Source: Paenibacillus flagellatus
GTDB taxonomy: Bacteria > Bacillota > Bacilli > Paenibacillales > NBRC-103111
Assembly (NCBI RefSeq): GCF_003217775.1
Contig: NZ_QJVJ01000010.1
Coordinates: 268,481 to 332,480 of the forward strand
Reading direction: 5' to 3'
DNA: 64,000 bases
Shown here: positions 35,288 through 44,731 of the stretch, one piece after another
Numbering within the stretch: the first letter of the stretch is position 1
Layout: each line of letters starts with the position of its first letter
The notes under the pieces: model-generated
Seen by the model: the letters and a program-made list of their open reading frames with translations, nothing else
Told to the model about the DNA's origin: nothing
Database searches by the model: none
Program-made: the position numbers and the translations under genes

Positions 35288-35415
35288 GAGCGTTATCACG
35301 AAAACGAACGGGACGACCGCTTGTTTTTGAAAAATCATTTCGTTTTTTTAAAAGTCATGCCGGCTTTGAATAGGTAAACTGAAAGCGTATCAACAGACGA
35401 ACAGGGGGCTTGAAT

Positions 35416-36966
35416 ATGGCAAGCAAAAAGAGGCTGATACCGCTTCTGTTATCGACGGTCGTATGCACCGCGATGTTGGCGGCTTGCGGCGACGATTCCG
35501 CGAAATCGCCGGGCCAATCGCAGGACGCTCCTGCCGGCACGAACGCCAAGGTCGAAACCATCGTATTCGCCATGCCGTCGTTTAACCGAATTCCGAACGA
35601 TTGGAGCAAGGTAACGAGCGCCATCAATACACTTACAACGGAAAAAATCGGCGTGAAGGTGGATTTCAAAATGTACGGGCCGGCGGAATACGCACAGAAG
35701 GTCAACTTGGCGCTGCAGACCGGCGAGCAGATGGATTTGTTCACGACGCTCGGGCAATTTACGAATTACGTATCGAAAAATCAGCTGTATCCGTTGGACG
35801 AGCTGCTCCCCCAATACGGGAAGGAATTGATGGCGGTACTGGATAAGGATTTCGGTCCGGGGCTGCTGAAATCGACCACGATGAACGGACATATTTACGG
35901 GGTCCCCGTGAACAAAGGGATGTCTCTTCCGGTCAATTTCGTGTATAACGCGGACATGTTGAAAGAGGCGGGCTACAGCGCCGACAGCATTAAATCGATA
36001 GAGGATCTTCCCGCTGTCTTCGAAGCCGTCAAGAAGAAATATCCGGATGTCGTTCCTTTCGGTCCTCTCAATGTAAACCCGAGCGATACGATGCTGATGC
36101 TCCTGTTAAGAGGAGCGAATCAAGTCGATTTCTTGTCGGACACGACCGGGGTCGGGGCCGTGATCGGCAATGACGGCAAGGTCGTAAACTTCTACGAAAC
36201 GGACATCTTCAAGAACGGCGTCAAAATCATGAGGGATTGGTTTGTCAAAGGATATTTGCAGAAGGATGCCGCGTCGTCCTCCATCGCTTTCCCGGAAATG
36301 ATCGCTTCCGGACGCGGTTTCTCCTTTTTGGGAGGATACAGCGGCATGGAAGCGGGGAAAGCGCTCAGCGCCCAAACCGGGAAGCGCTTGGAGATGAAAC
36401 GGATCGCCCCCTATTATTTCGAAACCGGCTCCGCCAATCTTGTCAGCTGGATGGTTTCAAGCAAAACGAAAGCGCCCGAGGCGACCGTCAAGTTTCTCAA
36501 TATGCTGTACACCGATGCCGAGCTGATCAATACCATTCTTTACGGGATCGAAGGGGAAGATTACATCAAGGTGGACGAGCATCATGTCAAATTGCCGGAC
36601 GGGAAAGATGCTTCCACCGTTCCTTACACGGCCATGCTGAGTACGGGGATCGTCGGCTCCGAATCGTTGCAGTATCAGCTTGAAGGCGTGAACTGGTCGG
36701 ACGTCGAGCTGAAGCTGAAGGAAAATAAGAGCACCCGAAAATCTCCGTATTTCGGCTTTATTTTCGACCAGAGCAAGGTGAAATCGCAAATGAGCGCCGT
36801 GAGCAACGTAGTGAACCAATATTTGCCGGGACTCGTGTGCGGCGTACTGGATCCGGATACGACCATCCCCAAATTCGTGCAGGCGCTGAACGATGCGGGC
36901 GCCCAAACGATTATTCAGAACAAGCAGATGCAGCTGGACGAGTGGGTCGCTTCGCAGAACAAATAA
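35416..36966 (+). CDS. LplA-type extracellular solute-binding lipoprotein
   Basis: Receptor of the second YesMN-linked importer, 516 residues. The signal peptide ends in LAAC (Cys near 21), followed by a short Ser/Pro/Gln linker and a large-family binding fold (VKVDFKMYGPAEYAQKVNLALQTG, FLGGYSGMEAGKAL, YGIEGEDYIKV). The start is ATG 35416, 7 bases after caggggg; TTG 35410 is too close to that site. The motif GIEGEDYIK is common in YtcQ/LplA receptors. The ligand is unknown. Confidence 0.93.
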   Translation: MASKKRLIPLLLSTVVCTAMLAACGDDSAKSPGQSQDAPAGTNAKVETIVFAMPSFNRIPNDWSKVTSAINTLTTEKIGVKVDFKMYGPAEYAQKVNLALQTGEQMDLFTTLGQFTNYVSKNQLYPLDELLPQYGKELMAVLDKDFGPGLLKSTTMNGHIYGVPVNKGMSLPVNFVYNADMLKEAGYSADSIKSIEDLPAVFEAVKKKYPDVVPFGPLNVNPSDTMLMLLLRGANQVDFLSDTTGVGAVIGNDGKVVNFYETDIFKNGVKIMRDWFVKGYLQKDAASSSIAFPEMIASGRGFSFLGGYSGMEAGKALSAQTGKRLEMKRIAPYYFETGSANLVSWMVSSKTKAPEATVKFLNMLYTDAELINTILYGIEGEDYIKVDEHHVKLPDGKDASTVPYTAMLSTGIVGSESLQYQLEGVNWSDVELKLKENKSTRKSPYFGFIFDQSKVKSQMSAVSNVVNQYLPGLVCGVLDPDTTIPKFVQALNDAGAQTIIQNKQMQLDEWVASQNK

Positions 36967-37035
36967 CATCGATTGATATCGTCTTGCCGAGGGTCTGCAC
37001 CGGGCCCTCATGGCAGGATGGAGGTGATTGCAGCC

Positions 37036-37968
37036 ATGACTGCCGAAAGGAAAAAATCGAAATCGACCGGTCTGAAGAAGACGCTGCCGCTCTTCCTGCT
37101 GGCCGCCCCGGGGTTGCTCTATTTTCTAGTAAACAACTACATTCCGATGTTCGGCCTATTCATTGCTTTTAAGGATGTGGACTACGCCAAAGGAATATTC
37201 CGGAGCGACTGGGTCGGTTTCGACAATTTTCATTTTCTGTTTCAAACGAGCGATGCTTGGATCATGACCCGAAACACGCTGCTTTATAATGCGGCCTTCA
37301 TCGTATTCGGGACGCTTCTCTCGCTTCTAATCGCCATCCTCATGTCGGAGCTGCTGAACAAAGTCTACTCGAAGCTGTACCAGTCGGGCTTGGTGCTTCC
37401 GAACTTGATATCGATGGTCGTGCTGTCGTATCTTGTGTTCGCGTTTCTCAATGCGGACAGCGGATTCATCAATCGCTCCGTGCTTCGCCCCTTGGGCATT
37501 CCGGAGATCAATTGGTATTCGGAGGCGGCCTATTGGCCCTATCTGCTTGTGCTCATCCACCTGTGGAAAACGGCAGGCTACGGGTCCATCGTATACTTTG
37601 CGTTTATCGCCGGGATCGACAAGAGTATTTACGAAGCGGCGAAAATAGACGGCGCCGGCAAGCTCAAGCAAATTCGGATGATCACCCTGCCGCTTCTGAA
37701 GCCCACGATCGTCATCCTGGGCTTGATGTCGGTCGGCCGAATATTCAACTCGGACTTCGGCCTGTTCTATCAGGTTCCGATGAATGCGGGAGCCTTGTAC
37801 AGCACGACGCAGACGATCGATACCTACGTGTACCGCGCGCTTATGCAGGTGAACGATATCGGAATGTCCGCCGCCGCGGGACTGTACCAGTCGGTGGTCG
37901 GTTTCATGCTTGTGATCCTTGCGAACGCCATTGTCAAAAAGGTGAACAAGGACAACGCCTTGTTCTAG
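37036..37968 (+). CDS. LplB-type sugar ABC transporter permease
   Basis: First permease of this importer, 310 residues with six helices. It has a basic N-terminus (TAERKKSKSTGLKK), the Lpl signature YIPMFGLFIAFKDVDYAKGIF, and the EAA loop YEAAKIDGAGKLKQIRMITLP. The start is ATG 37036, 8 bases after ggaggtga; upstream in-frame starts lack a site. It ends 11 bases before its partner gene. Confidence 0.93.
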   Translation: MTAERKKSKSTGLKKTLPLFLLAAPGLLYFLVNNYIPMFGLFIAFKDVDYAKGIFRSDWVGFDNFHFLFQTSDAWIMTRNTLLYNAAFIVFGTLLSLLIAILMSELLNKVYSKLYQSGLVLPNLISMVVLSYLVFAFLNADSGFINRSVLRPLGIPEINWYSEAAYWPYLLVLIHLWKTAGYGSIVYFAFIAGIDKSIYEAAKIDGAGKLKQIRMITLPLLKPTIVILGLMSVGRIFNSDFGLFYQVPMNAGALYSTTQTIDTYVYRALMQVNDIGMSAAAGLYQSVVGFMLVILANAIVKKVNKDNALF

Positions 37969-37979
37969 GAGGACATGGA

Positions 37980-38873
37980 ATGATACAAACCAGAGGGGAA
38001 CGCGCATTTACCATTTTCTCTGCGGTCGTCATGGGCGTGTTGACCGTTGCAGCTTTTCTGCCTTTCATCTTAGTCCTGGCCGCTTCCTTTACCGACGAAT
38101 CCGCTTTGATACGAGAAGGATACCGCTTTTTTCCGAGTGAGCCGAGTCTGGATGCCTATGTCTACATGGCGTCGTCATCGTCCACCTTCCTTCGGGCTTA
38201 TGGCGTCTCCTTCTTGGTCACGATCTTGGGGACGGGGATCGGTTTGCTGATCACCAGCATGCTCGCCTACCCGATGTCCAGAAAAGACTTCAAATACCAT
38301 AACGTACTTGCGTTTGCCGTCTTCTTTACCATGCTGTTCAGCGGAGGCGTCGTTCCCTCCTACATTCTTTGGACCAAATATTTGCATGTGAAGGATACGC
38401 TCGCCGCCTTGATCGTGCCCAATTTGTTGACCAACGGCTTCCATGTTCTATTGATCAGGAATTATTACAAAAACAATGTGCCTGTCGATCTCATTGAATC
38501 CGCCCAAATCGACGGGGCGTCGGAACTGCGGACGTTTTTCCGGATCATGCTGCCCTTGTCCGTGCCCGTCATGGCGACCGTCGGATTGTTTATGGGGCTG
38601 GCCTACTGGAACGATTGGATCAACGCGCTTTATTTCGTCACGAAGCCCCAGTATTATGGCATCCAAAACTTGCTGATCCGATTGATGAACAATATCCAAT
38701 TTTTGAAATCCAGCCAGGCCAGCGGCATTCTCGGAGCAAACGCGACCGAGCTTCCGAGCACGGCCATTCGAATGGCTATGGCGGTCATCGGGATTGTACC
38801 CGTCTTGGTCGTCATGCCGTTCCTTCAGAAATATTTAATGAAAGGCGTCGTAATCGGGGCCGTTAAAGGATAA
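37980..38873 (+). CDS. LplC/YtcP-type sugar ABC transporter permease
   Basis: Second permease, 297 residues with six helices. It has MLFSGGVVPSYILWTKYLHVKDT, the EAA loop IESAQIDGASELRTFFRIMLP, GLAYWNDWINALYF, and the C-terminus YLMKGVVIGAVKG. The start is ATG 37980, 6 bases after aggagg. The open frame continues upstream into the previous gene, but that part is out-of-frame sequence. The Nif3-like gene follows after 23 bases, so it is probably cotranscribed. Confidence 0.93.
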   Translation: MIQTRGERAFTIFSAVVMGVLTVAAFLPFILVLAASFTDESALIREGYRFFPSEPSLDAYVYMASSSSTFLRAYGVSFLVTILGTGIGLLITSMLAYPMSRKDFKYHNVLAFAVFFTMLFSGGVVPSYILWTKYLHVKDTLAALIVPNLLTNGFHVLLIRNYYKNNVPVDLIESAQIDGASELRTFFRIMLPLSVPVMATVGLFMGLAYWNDWINALYFVTKPQYYGIQNLLIRLMNNIQFLKSSQASGILGANATELPSTAIRMAMAVIGIVPVLVVMPFLQKYLMKGVVIGAVKG

Positions 38874-38896
38874 GCGAATGGAAAGGAGATTGCAGG

Positions 38897-39703
38897 ATGA
38901 ACGTTCAAGAAGTAATCGACCGGGTGCTGTTGGACTCCTGCGGCGGGCGAAAGCTGGAGAAAACTTGCGATGTGCTGATCAGCGGCGAACCGGACATGGA
39001 AGTAAAGGGGATCGTCACGAGCTTCATGGCGACCGTCGACGTGATCCGGGAAGCGATTGCGGTCGGAGCGAACATGATTATTACGCACGAACCTACTTAC
39101 TACACGGGGTTTGACGAGTTGGAATGGCTGCGGAAGGATCCCGTCTACTTGGCCAAACAGAAGCTGATCGAAGATCACGGAATCGCCATTTGGAGATATC
39201 ACGACCATATGCACCTCGCGAATACCGATCGGATCTATGATGGCCTGATTAAGGAACTCGGCTGGGAGAGCAATCGGATCGACCAAAGCTCGCCCTGGTG
39301 TTACGAAATCGAGAAGACGACGTTGGTGGATCTGGCATCTTTTTTCCTGCAGAAGCTGTCCATGAACGTGTTGAGGATCGTCGGCAATCCCGATATGACG
39401 TGTTCCCGAATCGGGATTCTGGTCGGCGGCGGCAGCTTGGGTCTGGGCAGGGAGCAAATGCCGATGGAACTTATGAGGGACAAGGAGCTGGACGTCATGA
39501 TCTGCGGCGAAATTACGGAATGGACGTTATGTGCCTATATCAATGATGCCGCTATGCTCGGATTCCATAAAGGCATGCTGATCGTCGGTCATGAGCGCAC
39601 CGAAGAATGGGGAATGAAGCATATGGCGGAGTGGCTGCGGAAGCTTGTAGACGGTATTCCGGTCACCTTCGTCGATGCGAAAGAGCCATTCCGCTACCTA
39701 TAA
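38897..39703 (+). CDS. Nif3-like (NGG1-interacting factor 3 family) metal-binding protein
   Basis: A 268-residue protein of the Nif3 family, which forms toroidal hexamers with a two-metal site and whose function is unknown. It shows the N-terminal VKGIVTSFMATVDVIREAI, then ITHEPTYYTG where ordinary Nif3 has HHP, the unusual YHDHMHLAN, and the C-terminal IVGHERTEEWG that corresponds to the second metal-ligand motif. It follows the permease gene and precedes a terminator, so it belongs to the transport operon. A hydrolase or cyclohydrolase acting on a sugar derivative is conceivable, but nothing in the sequence proves it. Confidence 0.82.
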   Translation: MNVQEVIDRVLLDSCGGRKLEKTCDVLISGEPDMEVKGIVTSFMATVDVIREAIAVGANMIITHEPTYYTGFDELEWLRKDPVYLAKQKLIEDHGIAIWRYHDHMHLANTDRIYDGLIKELGWESNRIDQSSPWCYEIEKTTLVDLASFFLQKLSMNVLRIVGNPDMTCSRIGILVGGGSLGLGREQMPMELMRDKELDVMICGEITEWTLCAYINDAAMLGFHKGMLIVGHERTEEWGMKHMAEWLRKLVDGIPVTFVDAKEPFRYL

Positions 39704-39724
39704 TCGTGAACTTCCCTTTCGATT

Positions 39725-39752
39725 GCCCCGTCTTATAGCCGGGGTCTTTTTT
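39725..39752 (+). terminator. Terminator after the Nif3-like gene
   Basis: A ccccg / cgggg stem with the loop tcttatagc is followed by tctttttt. It marks the end of the cargo block before radC. Confidence 0.8.
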
Positions 39753-39894
39753 GCGTTCGGTGTCGACCTTATTTTGGAAAGGAGATCGGCGGACCTACCC
39801 CGATATTTTTTTTCGAACGTTTTCGTATAGAATAGAAGAAGATGATATAATGGATGGATAACGAATCGATCCATTTTTTGTCGAAAGAGGGGAA

Positions 39895-40587
39895 ATGATG
39901 GAAGCATCCGTCTATACGCTTCGCGACGTTCCCGCGGAGGAGCGTCCCCGCGAACGCATGCTGCAAGTGGGGGCGCAAGCGCTCAGCAACGCCGAGCTTC
40001 TGGCGATACTGCTGCGAACCGGAACGATCAACGAATCGGCGGTCTCGCTCGCCCAGCGCCTGCTGGTCGAATCGGGCGGCCTGCGCCGGCTCGTCGAGAT
40101 GAGCACGGAGCAACTGACCGCGCTGAAAGGCATCGGCGCCGTCAAGGCGCTGCAAATTCAGGCCGGCATCGAGCTCGGCCGAAGGCTCGCCCGCACGACC
40201 CGGCCCGAAACCGTTACGATCCGCTCCCCCCAGGATGTGTCACTCCTCTTGACGGAAGAACTCCGCTATTTGCAAAAAGAGCATTTCGTCTGTCTGTTCC
40301 TGAACACGAAAAACCATGTCATCGGACAAGAAACGTTGTCGATCGGCAGTCTGAACGCGTCGATCGTCCATCCGCGCGAGGTGTTTCTCGCGGCGATCAA
40401 GCGAAGCAGCGCCTCGATCATATGCGCGCACAATCATCCGAGCGGTGATCCGACGCCGAGCCCGGAGGATATCGACATTACGCGCCGACTCGTGGAGGCC
40501 GGCTCCGTCATCGGCATCGACGTGCTCGATCACATCATTATCGGCGACCGAACCAATGTCAGTTTGAAGGAACTAGGGTTGATGTAA
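39895..40587 (+). CDS. radC: RadC/YsxA JAB-domain protein
   Basis: A 230-residue protein with a helix-hairpin-helix N-terminal part (LTALKGIGAVKALQIQAGIELG) and a JAB/MPN metalloprotease-like domain. The zinc-site motif is complete: EVFLAAIKRSSAS followed by AHNHPSGDPTPSPED. The family was named for a DNA-repair role that later proved doubtful; the true function is unknown. The start is ATG 39895 or 39898, both behind gagggg. radC resumes the conserved cluster that maf left at 9.2 kb. Confidence 0.95.
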   Translation: MMEASVYTLRDVPAEERPRERMLQVGAQALSNAELLAILLRTGTINESAVSLAQRLLVESGGLRRLVEMSTEQLTALKGIGAVKALQIQAGIELGRRLARTTRPETVTIRSPQDVSLLLTEELRYLQKEHFVCLFLNTKNHVIGQETLSIGSLNASIVHPREVFLAAIKRSSASIICAHNHPSGDPTPSPEDIDITRRLVEAGSVIGIDVLDHIIIGDRTNVSLKELGLM

Positions 40588-40593
40588 TATAAT
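40564..40593 (+). promoter_or_regulatory. Sigma-A promoter of mreB, overlapping the end of radC
   Basis: TTGAAG (40564-40569), 18 bases and TATAAT (40588-40593), about 70 bases before the mreB start. Confidence 0.65.
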
Positions 40594-40663
40594 GAAATGA
40601 CGGACTATATGCGTCGAAGTACATATGGGTCCGTCCCGGTGGACGAAAGGAGACAAGCATCTA

Positions 40664-41698
40664 ATGTTCGGTAGCTTCTCGAAAGATTTGGGTATCGATT
40701 TGGGCACGGCGAATACGCTCGTGTATGTCAAAGGAAAAGGAATTGTGGTCAGAGAGCCATCCGTGGTCGCTCTGCGTACCGATACAAAAACGATCGAAGC
40801 GGTAGGCGAAGCCGCGAAGAAGATGATCGGCCGCACGCCGGGCAACATCCGTGCGGTCCGTCCGATGAAGGACGGCGTCATCGCCGACTTCGAGACGACG
40901 TCGACGATGATCAACTACTTTTTGCGCCAGGCGCAAAAGCAGCGCGTCTTGTTCCCGCGCCGTCCGAACGTGATGGTATGCGTGCCTTCCGGCATTACGG
41001 CCGTGGAGAAGCGGGCGGTCGAGGACGCGACGAAGCAGGCGGGCGCCCGCGAGGCGTACACGATCGAGGAGCCGTTCGCGGCGGCGATCGGCGCGGATTT
41101 GCCGGTGTGGGAGCCGACGGGCAGCATGGTCGTCGATATCGGCGGCGGCACGACGGAGATCGCCGTCATCTCGCTCGGCGGCATCGTCACGTTCAAGTCG
41201 ATCCGGGTCGCCGGCGACGAGATGGACGAGGCGATTACGCAATATATTAAGAAGATGTACAACCTGATGATCGGCGAGCGGACCTCCGAGCAGCTGAAGA
41301 TGGAGATCGGTTCGGCGCTCATGATGGAGAAGCCGGAAACGATCGAGATTCGCGGCCGCGACCTCGTCACCGGTTTGCCGAAGACGATGGCCGTCACGTC
41401 CGACGAAATTACGGAGGCGCTGGCCGACACGGTCAACAATATCGTCGACGGCGTCAAGGCGACGCTCGAGAAGTGTCCGCCGGAGCTGTCCGCGGACATT
41501 ATGGACCGCGGCATCGTCCTGACCGGCGGCGGCGCGCTGCTGCGCAATTTGGACAAGCTGCTCGCCCGCGAAACCGGCATGCCGGTGCTCGTCGCGGAAA
41601 ATCCGCTCGACTGCGTAGCGATCGGAACCGGCCGTGCGCTCGAAAACATTCATCTGTTCCGGACGAGACCGGGATCTACCGCCAAATCCAGACGCTAA
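40664..41698 (+). CDS. mreB: Rod-shape determining actin homologue MreB
   Basis: Bacterial actin that guides lateral cell-wall synthesis by the Rod complex. The 344-residue protein has the actin ATPase motifs [44 protein letters not shown] and [18 protein letters not shown]. The start is ATG 40664, 10 bases after aaaggaga; the upstream in-frame ATG at 40625 has no site. mreC follows after 87 bases. Confidence 0.98.
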   Translation: MFGSFSKDLGIDLGTANTLVYVKGKGIVVREPSVVALRTDTKTIEAVGEAAKKMIGRTPGNIRAVRPMKDGVIADFETTSTMINYFLRQAQKQRVLFPRRPNVMVCVPSGITAVEKRAVEDATKQAGAREAYTIEEPFAAAIGADLPVWEPTGSMVVDIGGGTTEIAVISLGGIVTFKSIRVAGDEMDEAITQYIKKMYNLMIGERTSEQLKMEIGSALMMEKPETIEIRGRDLVTGLPKTMAVTSDEITEALADTVNNIVDGVKATLEKCPPELSADIMDRGIVLTGGGALLRNLDKLLARETGMPVLVAENPLDCVAIGTGRALENIHLFRTRPGSTAKSRR

Positions 41699-41785
41699 TC
41701 GTTACGACAGCGCCGGAAGCGTCGCGCCGACGGGAGAGCGGCGCGCGAGTCGAGCTTCCGTACAGACCGTTGGAAGGTGTTCGCT

Positions 41786-42640
41786 TTGTTTAAATGGATG
41801 GGGAATAAAAGGCTCCTCGTGCTCATGTCCGGCGTCATCGTGTTCGTCGCCCTGATGGGCTTCACGTTCGGCGGCAGGGGAACGATGTCGTGGCCGGAAG
41901 GTTTTTTGAAAGATACCGTCACTTGGGTTCAAGGATGGCTGAACAAGCCCGCTCGCTCCGTAGCGGGCTTCTTTGAAGATGTGCGCCGGCTGTCCGTCCT
42001 GTACGAGGAGAACCGCCAGCTGAAGCTGACGCTGACGCAATATGCGAAGGATACGGCCAGGCTCAACGACCTGGAGGCGCAAAACAAGCGGCTGAAGGAG
42101 GCGCTCGGCTTCACCGAACGCCAGCAGCAGTCCAACCAGTACAAATACCGGATCGCCGAAGTGTACGCGTCGAGCCCGGACCCGTTCAACAATACGATCG
42201 TCATCAATTTGGGCGAGAAGGACGGCATTCAGGCGAATATGGCGGTCATGTCCGTGGAAGGGCTGATCGGGCGGGTCGTGAAGGTGTCCCCGTTCTATTC
42301 GAACGTCCAGCTGCTGACCGAGCTCGACTCGAGCGCGGCCAAGGCGATCGCCGTGACGGTGAAGGGGCGGGAGAACGAGTCGTTCGGCATTTTGGAAGGC
42401 TACGACCGGGAAACCGGGATGCTCATCATGAACAAAATTCCGAAGGCGGACCAGCTGACGAAAGGCGACATCGTCGTGACGTCCGGCGTCGGGCAGCTGT
42501 TCCCGCGCGGCATCGAGATCGGCGAGGTCGTCTCCCGCGACGAGGGCGATTTCGGCATAACCCATACGGCGCTCGTGAAACCGTTCGCTTCGTTCAATCA
42601 TTTGCGCGAAGTGTTCGTCATCGAAGTGCCGGGGCTGTGA
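41786..42640 (+). CDS. mreC: Rod-shape determining protein MreC
   Basis: Bitopic scaffold of the elongation machinery, 284 residues. It has an N-terminal membrane helix (LLVLMSGVIVFVALMGFTF), a coiled coil (about 60-105, LYEENRQLKLTLTQ) and the beta-barrel MreC domain (IVINLGEKDGIQANMAVMSVEGLIGRVV, DIVVTSGVGQLFPRGIEIGEV). The start chosen is TTG 41786, 6 bases after ggaaggtg; GTG 41777 lies inside that site. mreD begins 8 bases downstream. Confidence 0.96.
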   Translation: MFKWMGNKRLLVLMSGVIVFVALMGFTFGGRGTMSWPEGFLKDTVTWVQGWLNKPARSVAGFFEDVRRLSVLYEENRQLKLTLTQYAKDTARLNDLEAQNKRLKEALGFTERQQQSNQYKYRIAEVYASSPDPFNNTIVINLGEKDGIQANMAVMSVEGLIGRVVKVSPFYSNVQLLTELDSSAAKAIAVTVKGRENESFGILEGYDRETGMLIMNKIPKADQLTKGDIVVTSGVGQLFPRGIEIGEVVSRDEGDFGITHTALVKPFASFNHLREVFVIEVPGL

Positions 42641-42648
42641 GGTGAGTC

Positions 42649-43179
42649 GTGCGCCGCTACGGGATAACGATCGTATTGTTCGTCTTGTTTTTGCTGGAAG
42701 GAACGATCCTCGAATGGATCATTCCGCCGGTGTGGCAATCGACCGTCCTGGTCGTGCCGCATGTCGTCTTCGTCGGCGTCCTGCTCGTCGGCCTGTTCAA
42801 AAACCGGTACCAAGCGCTCGGCTACGGCCTGGCGTTCGGGATGCTGCAGGACTTCATCTATTACGGGCACGCGCTCGGCGTCCACTCGTTCAGCATGGGG
42901 CTCGTCGGCTACGTGGCGGGGCTTGCCTTCCGCGCCGCTTCCCGCGGCGTCGTCATCAGCCTGATCGCCGCCGCGCTCGGATCGTTCGCCTACGACTCGC
43001 TCGTGTACGGCATTTACCGGTTTTTTCTAGGCGTCGTCCGGCTCGACTACCAATGGACGTTTTTGCACCAAATACTGCCAAGCATGCTGTTCAACGCGCT
43101 GATCGCGCTTCTTCTGTATATGCCCGCGCGCAAATGGTTCGAGGACGACGAGGCGAGCCGGGAGCCGGAAGAAAAATGA
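42649..43179 (+). CDS. mreD: Rod-shape determining protein MreD
   Basis: Polytopic membrane partner of MreC, 176 residues with about five or six helices and the family sequence ALGYGLAFGMLQDFIYYGHALGVHSFSMGLVGY. It has a GTG start behind gaggtga. A short acidic tail (EDDEASREPEEK) ends the protein. No penicillin-binding protein gene lies between mreD and minC. Confidence 0.94.
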   Translation: MRRYGITIVLFVLFLLEGTILEWIIPPVWQSTVLVVPHVVFVGVLLVGLFKNRYQALGYGLAFGMLQDFIYYGHALGVHSFSMGLVGYVAGLAFRAASRGVVISLIAAALGSFAYDSLVYGIYRFFLGVVRLDYQWTFLHQILPSMLFNALIALLLYMPARKWFEDDEASREPEEK

Positions 43180-43242
43180 CAACGGGGCTTTACGCGGGAG
43201 ACGGATCGGCTCGAAGCGAAATGCCGGGTGGGGGTGAGGCGG

Positions 43243-43914
43243 ATGTCGGCGCCGGAAACGAAGCATCGCGTTACGATTAAAGGAGTCAAGGAAGGCCTCG
43301 TCTTCGTGATCGACGATTCGTGCCCGTTCGAGGAAGCGATACAGGAGCTGACGCACAAGCTCGACAAAACGCACAGCACGATATTGACCGGTCCGGCCGT
43401 TCACGTACAGGTCAGGCTGGGGAAGCGAACGGCGACCGAAAGCGAGAAGGAAACGATCAAGGACATTATCGGCCGGAAAAGCAATTTGCTCGTGCAGAGC
43501 ATCGAATCGGACGAGCCCGGATCCGATAAACGGGAGCAGCAGCTGAACCGGATTTCGGTCCTGAAAGGCATCGTCCGGTCGGGGCAGACGATTCGCCACG
43601 AAGGGCATCTGCTCTATCTCGGGGACATCAACCCCGGCGGCACGCTGCTGTGCACCGGGGATATATTCGTGCTCGGCGCGCTGCGGGGAATGGCGCATGC
43701 CGGCATCGACGGCAACGACCGAGCGGTCATCGCGGCGTCCTACATGCGCCCGACCCAGCTGCGCATCGCCGACGTCATCAGCCGTCCTCCGGACGAATGG
43801 GGAATCGAAGACGCCACGATGGAGTTCGCTTACATCCACGAGGGCAAGATGGAAATCGACAAAATCAACCAACTTCACCGGTTGCGGCCGGACCATCCGT
43901 TCGGCGGCACGTAA
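43243..43914 (+). CDS. minC: Septum site-determining protein MinC
   Basis: Division inhibitor that blocks FtsZ assembly away from midcell. The 223-residue protein has an N-terminal FtsZ-interacting domain and a C-terminal beta-helix domain (LYLGDINPGGTLLCTGDIFVLGALRGMAHAG, AASYMRPTQLRIADVISRPPDE) that dimerises and binds MinD. The start is ATG 43243 behind gggggtgagg; GTG 43228 is an alternative. It lies 15 bases before minD. Confidence 0.96.
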   Translation: MSAPETKHRVTIKGVKEGLVFVIDDSCPFEEAIQELTHKLDKTHSTILTGPAVHVQVRLGKRTATESEKETIKDIIGRKSNLLVQSIESDEPGSDKREQQLNRISVLKGIVRSGQTIRHEGHLLYLGDINPGGTLLCTGDIFVLGALRGMAHAGIDGNDRAVIAASYMRPTQLRIADVISRPPDEWGIEDATMEFAYIHEGKMEIDKINQLHRLRPDHPFGGT

Positions 43915-43929
43915 AGGAGATGATTCCGC

Positions 43930-44724
43930 ATGGGAGAGGCAATCGTCATTACTTCCGGCAAGGGCGGCGTCGGCAAGACGACGACGTCCGCCAATTTGGG
44001 CACGGCCCTGGCGCTGCTCGGCAAAAAAGTTTGCATGGTCGACACCGATATCGGCCTGCGTAACCTGGACGTCGTGATGGGACTCGAAAACCGGATCATT
44101 TACGACCTGGTCGACGTGGCGGAAGGCCGCTGCCGGCTGCAGCAGGCGCTGATCAAGGACAAACGGTTCGACGAGCTGTACATGCTGCCGGCGGCGCAGA
44201 CGAAGGACAAGCACGCCGTCTCGCCGGAAGCGGTGCGCGACATGGTGCTCGAGCTCAAAAAAGAGTTCGAGTACGTCATCATCGATTGCCCGGCCGGCAT
44301 CGAGCAAGGCTTCAAAAATGCGGTGGCCGGCGCGGACAAGGCGATCGTCGTGACGACGCCGGAGCTGGCCGCCGTGCGCGACGCGGACCGGATCATCGGG
44401 CTGCTCGAGCAGGAGAAGGTGCACGGTCCGAAGCTGATCATCAACCGCGTCAAGGCGACGATGATGAAAAAGGGCGAGATGCTCGACATCGACGAAATTT
44501 GCTCGGTGCTCGCGATCGATCTGCTCGGCATCGTCCCGGACGACGAAGCGGTCATCAAATCGGCGAACAGCGGGGAGCCGACGGTCATGAATCCGAAGTC
44601 CCGCGCCGCCATCGCTTACCGCAACATCGCGCGCCGCATTCTCGGCGACACGGTGCCGCTCATGCCGCTCGAGGAGAAGGACGGCGTCCTGCGGAGAGTG
44701 AAGAAGTTTCTCGGAATGGGATGA
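43930..44724 (+). CDS. minD: Septum site-determining ATPase MinD
   Basis: ParA-type ATPase that recruits MinC to the membrane, 264 residues. It has the deviant Walker A GKGGVGKTTTSANLG, DTDIGLRNLDVVMGLENR, Walker B YVIIDCPAGIEQG, and the C-terminal amphipathic membrane-targeting helix LRRVKKFLGMG. It is preceded by aaaggagatg. No minE gene is present, as in other Firmicutes where DivIVA localises the Min system. Confidence 0.98.
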   Translation: MGEAIVITSGKGGVGKTTTSANLGTALALLGKKVCMVDTDIGLRNLDVVMGLENRIIYDLVDVAEGRCRLQQALIKDKRFDELYMLPAAQTKDKHAVSPEAVRDMVLELKKEFEYVIIDCPAGIEQGFKNAVAGADKAIVVTTPELAAVRDADRIIGLLEQEKVHGPKLIINRVKATMMKKGEMLDIDEICSVLAIDLLGIVPDDEAVIKSANSGEPTVMNPKSRAAIAYRNIARRILGDTVPLMPLEEKDGVLRRVKKFLGMG

Positions 44725-44731
44725 GACGACG

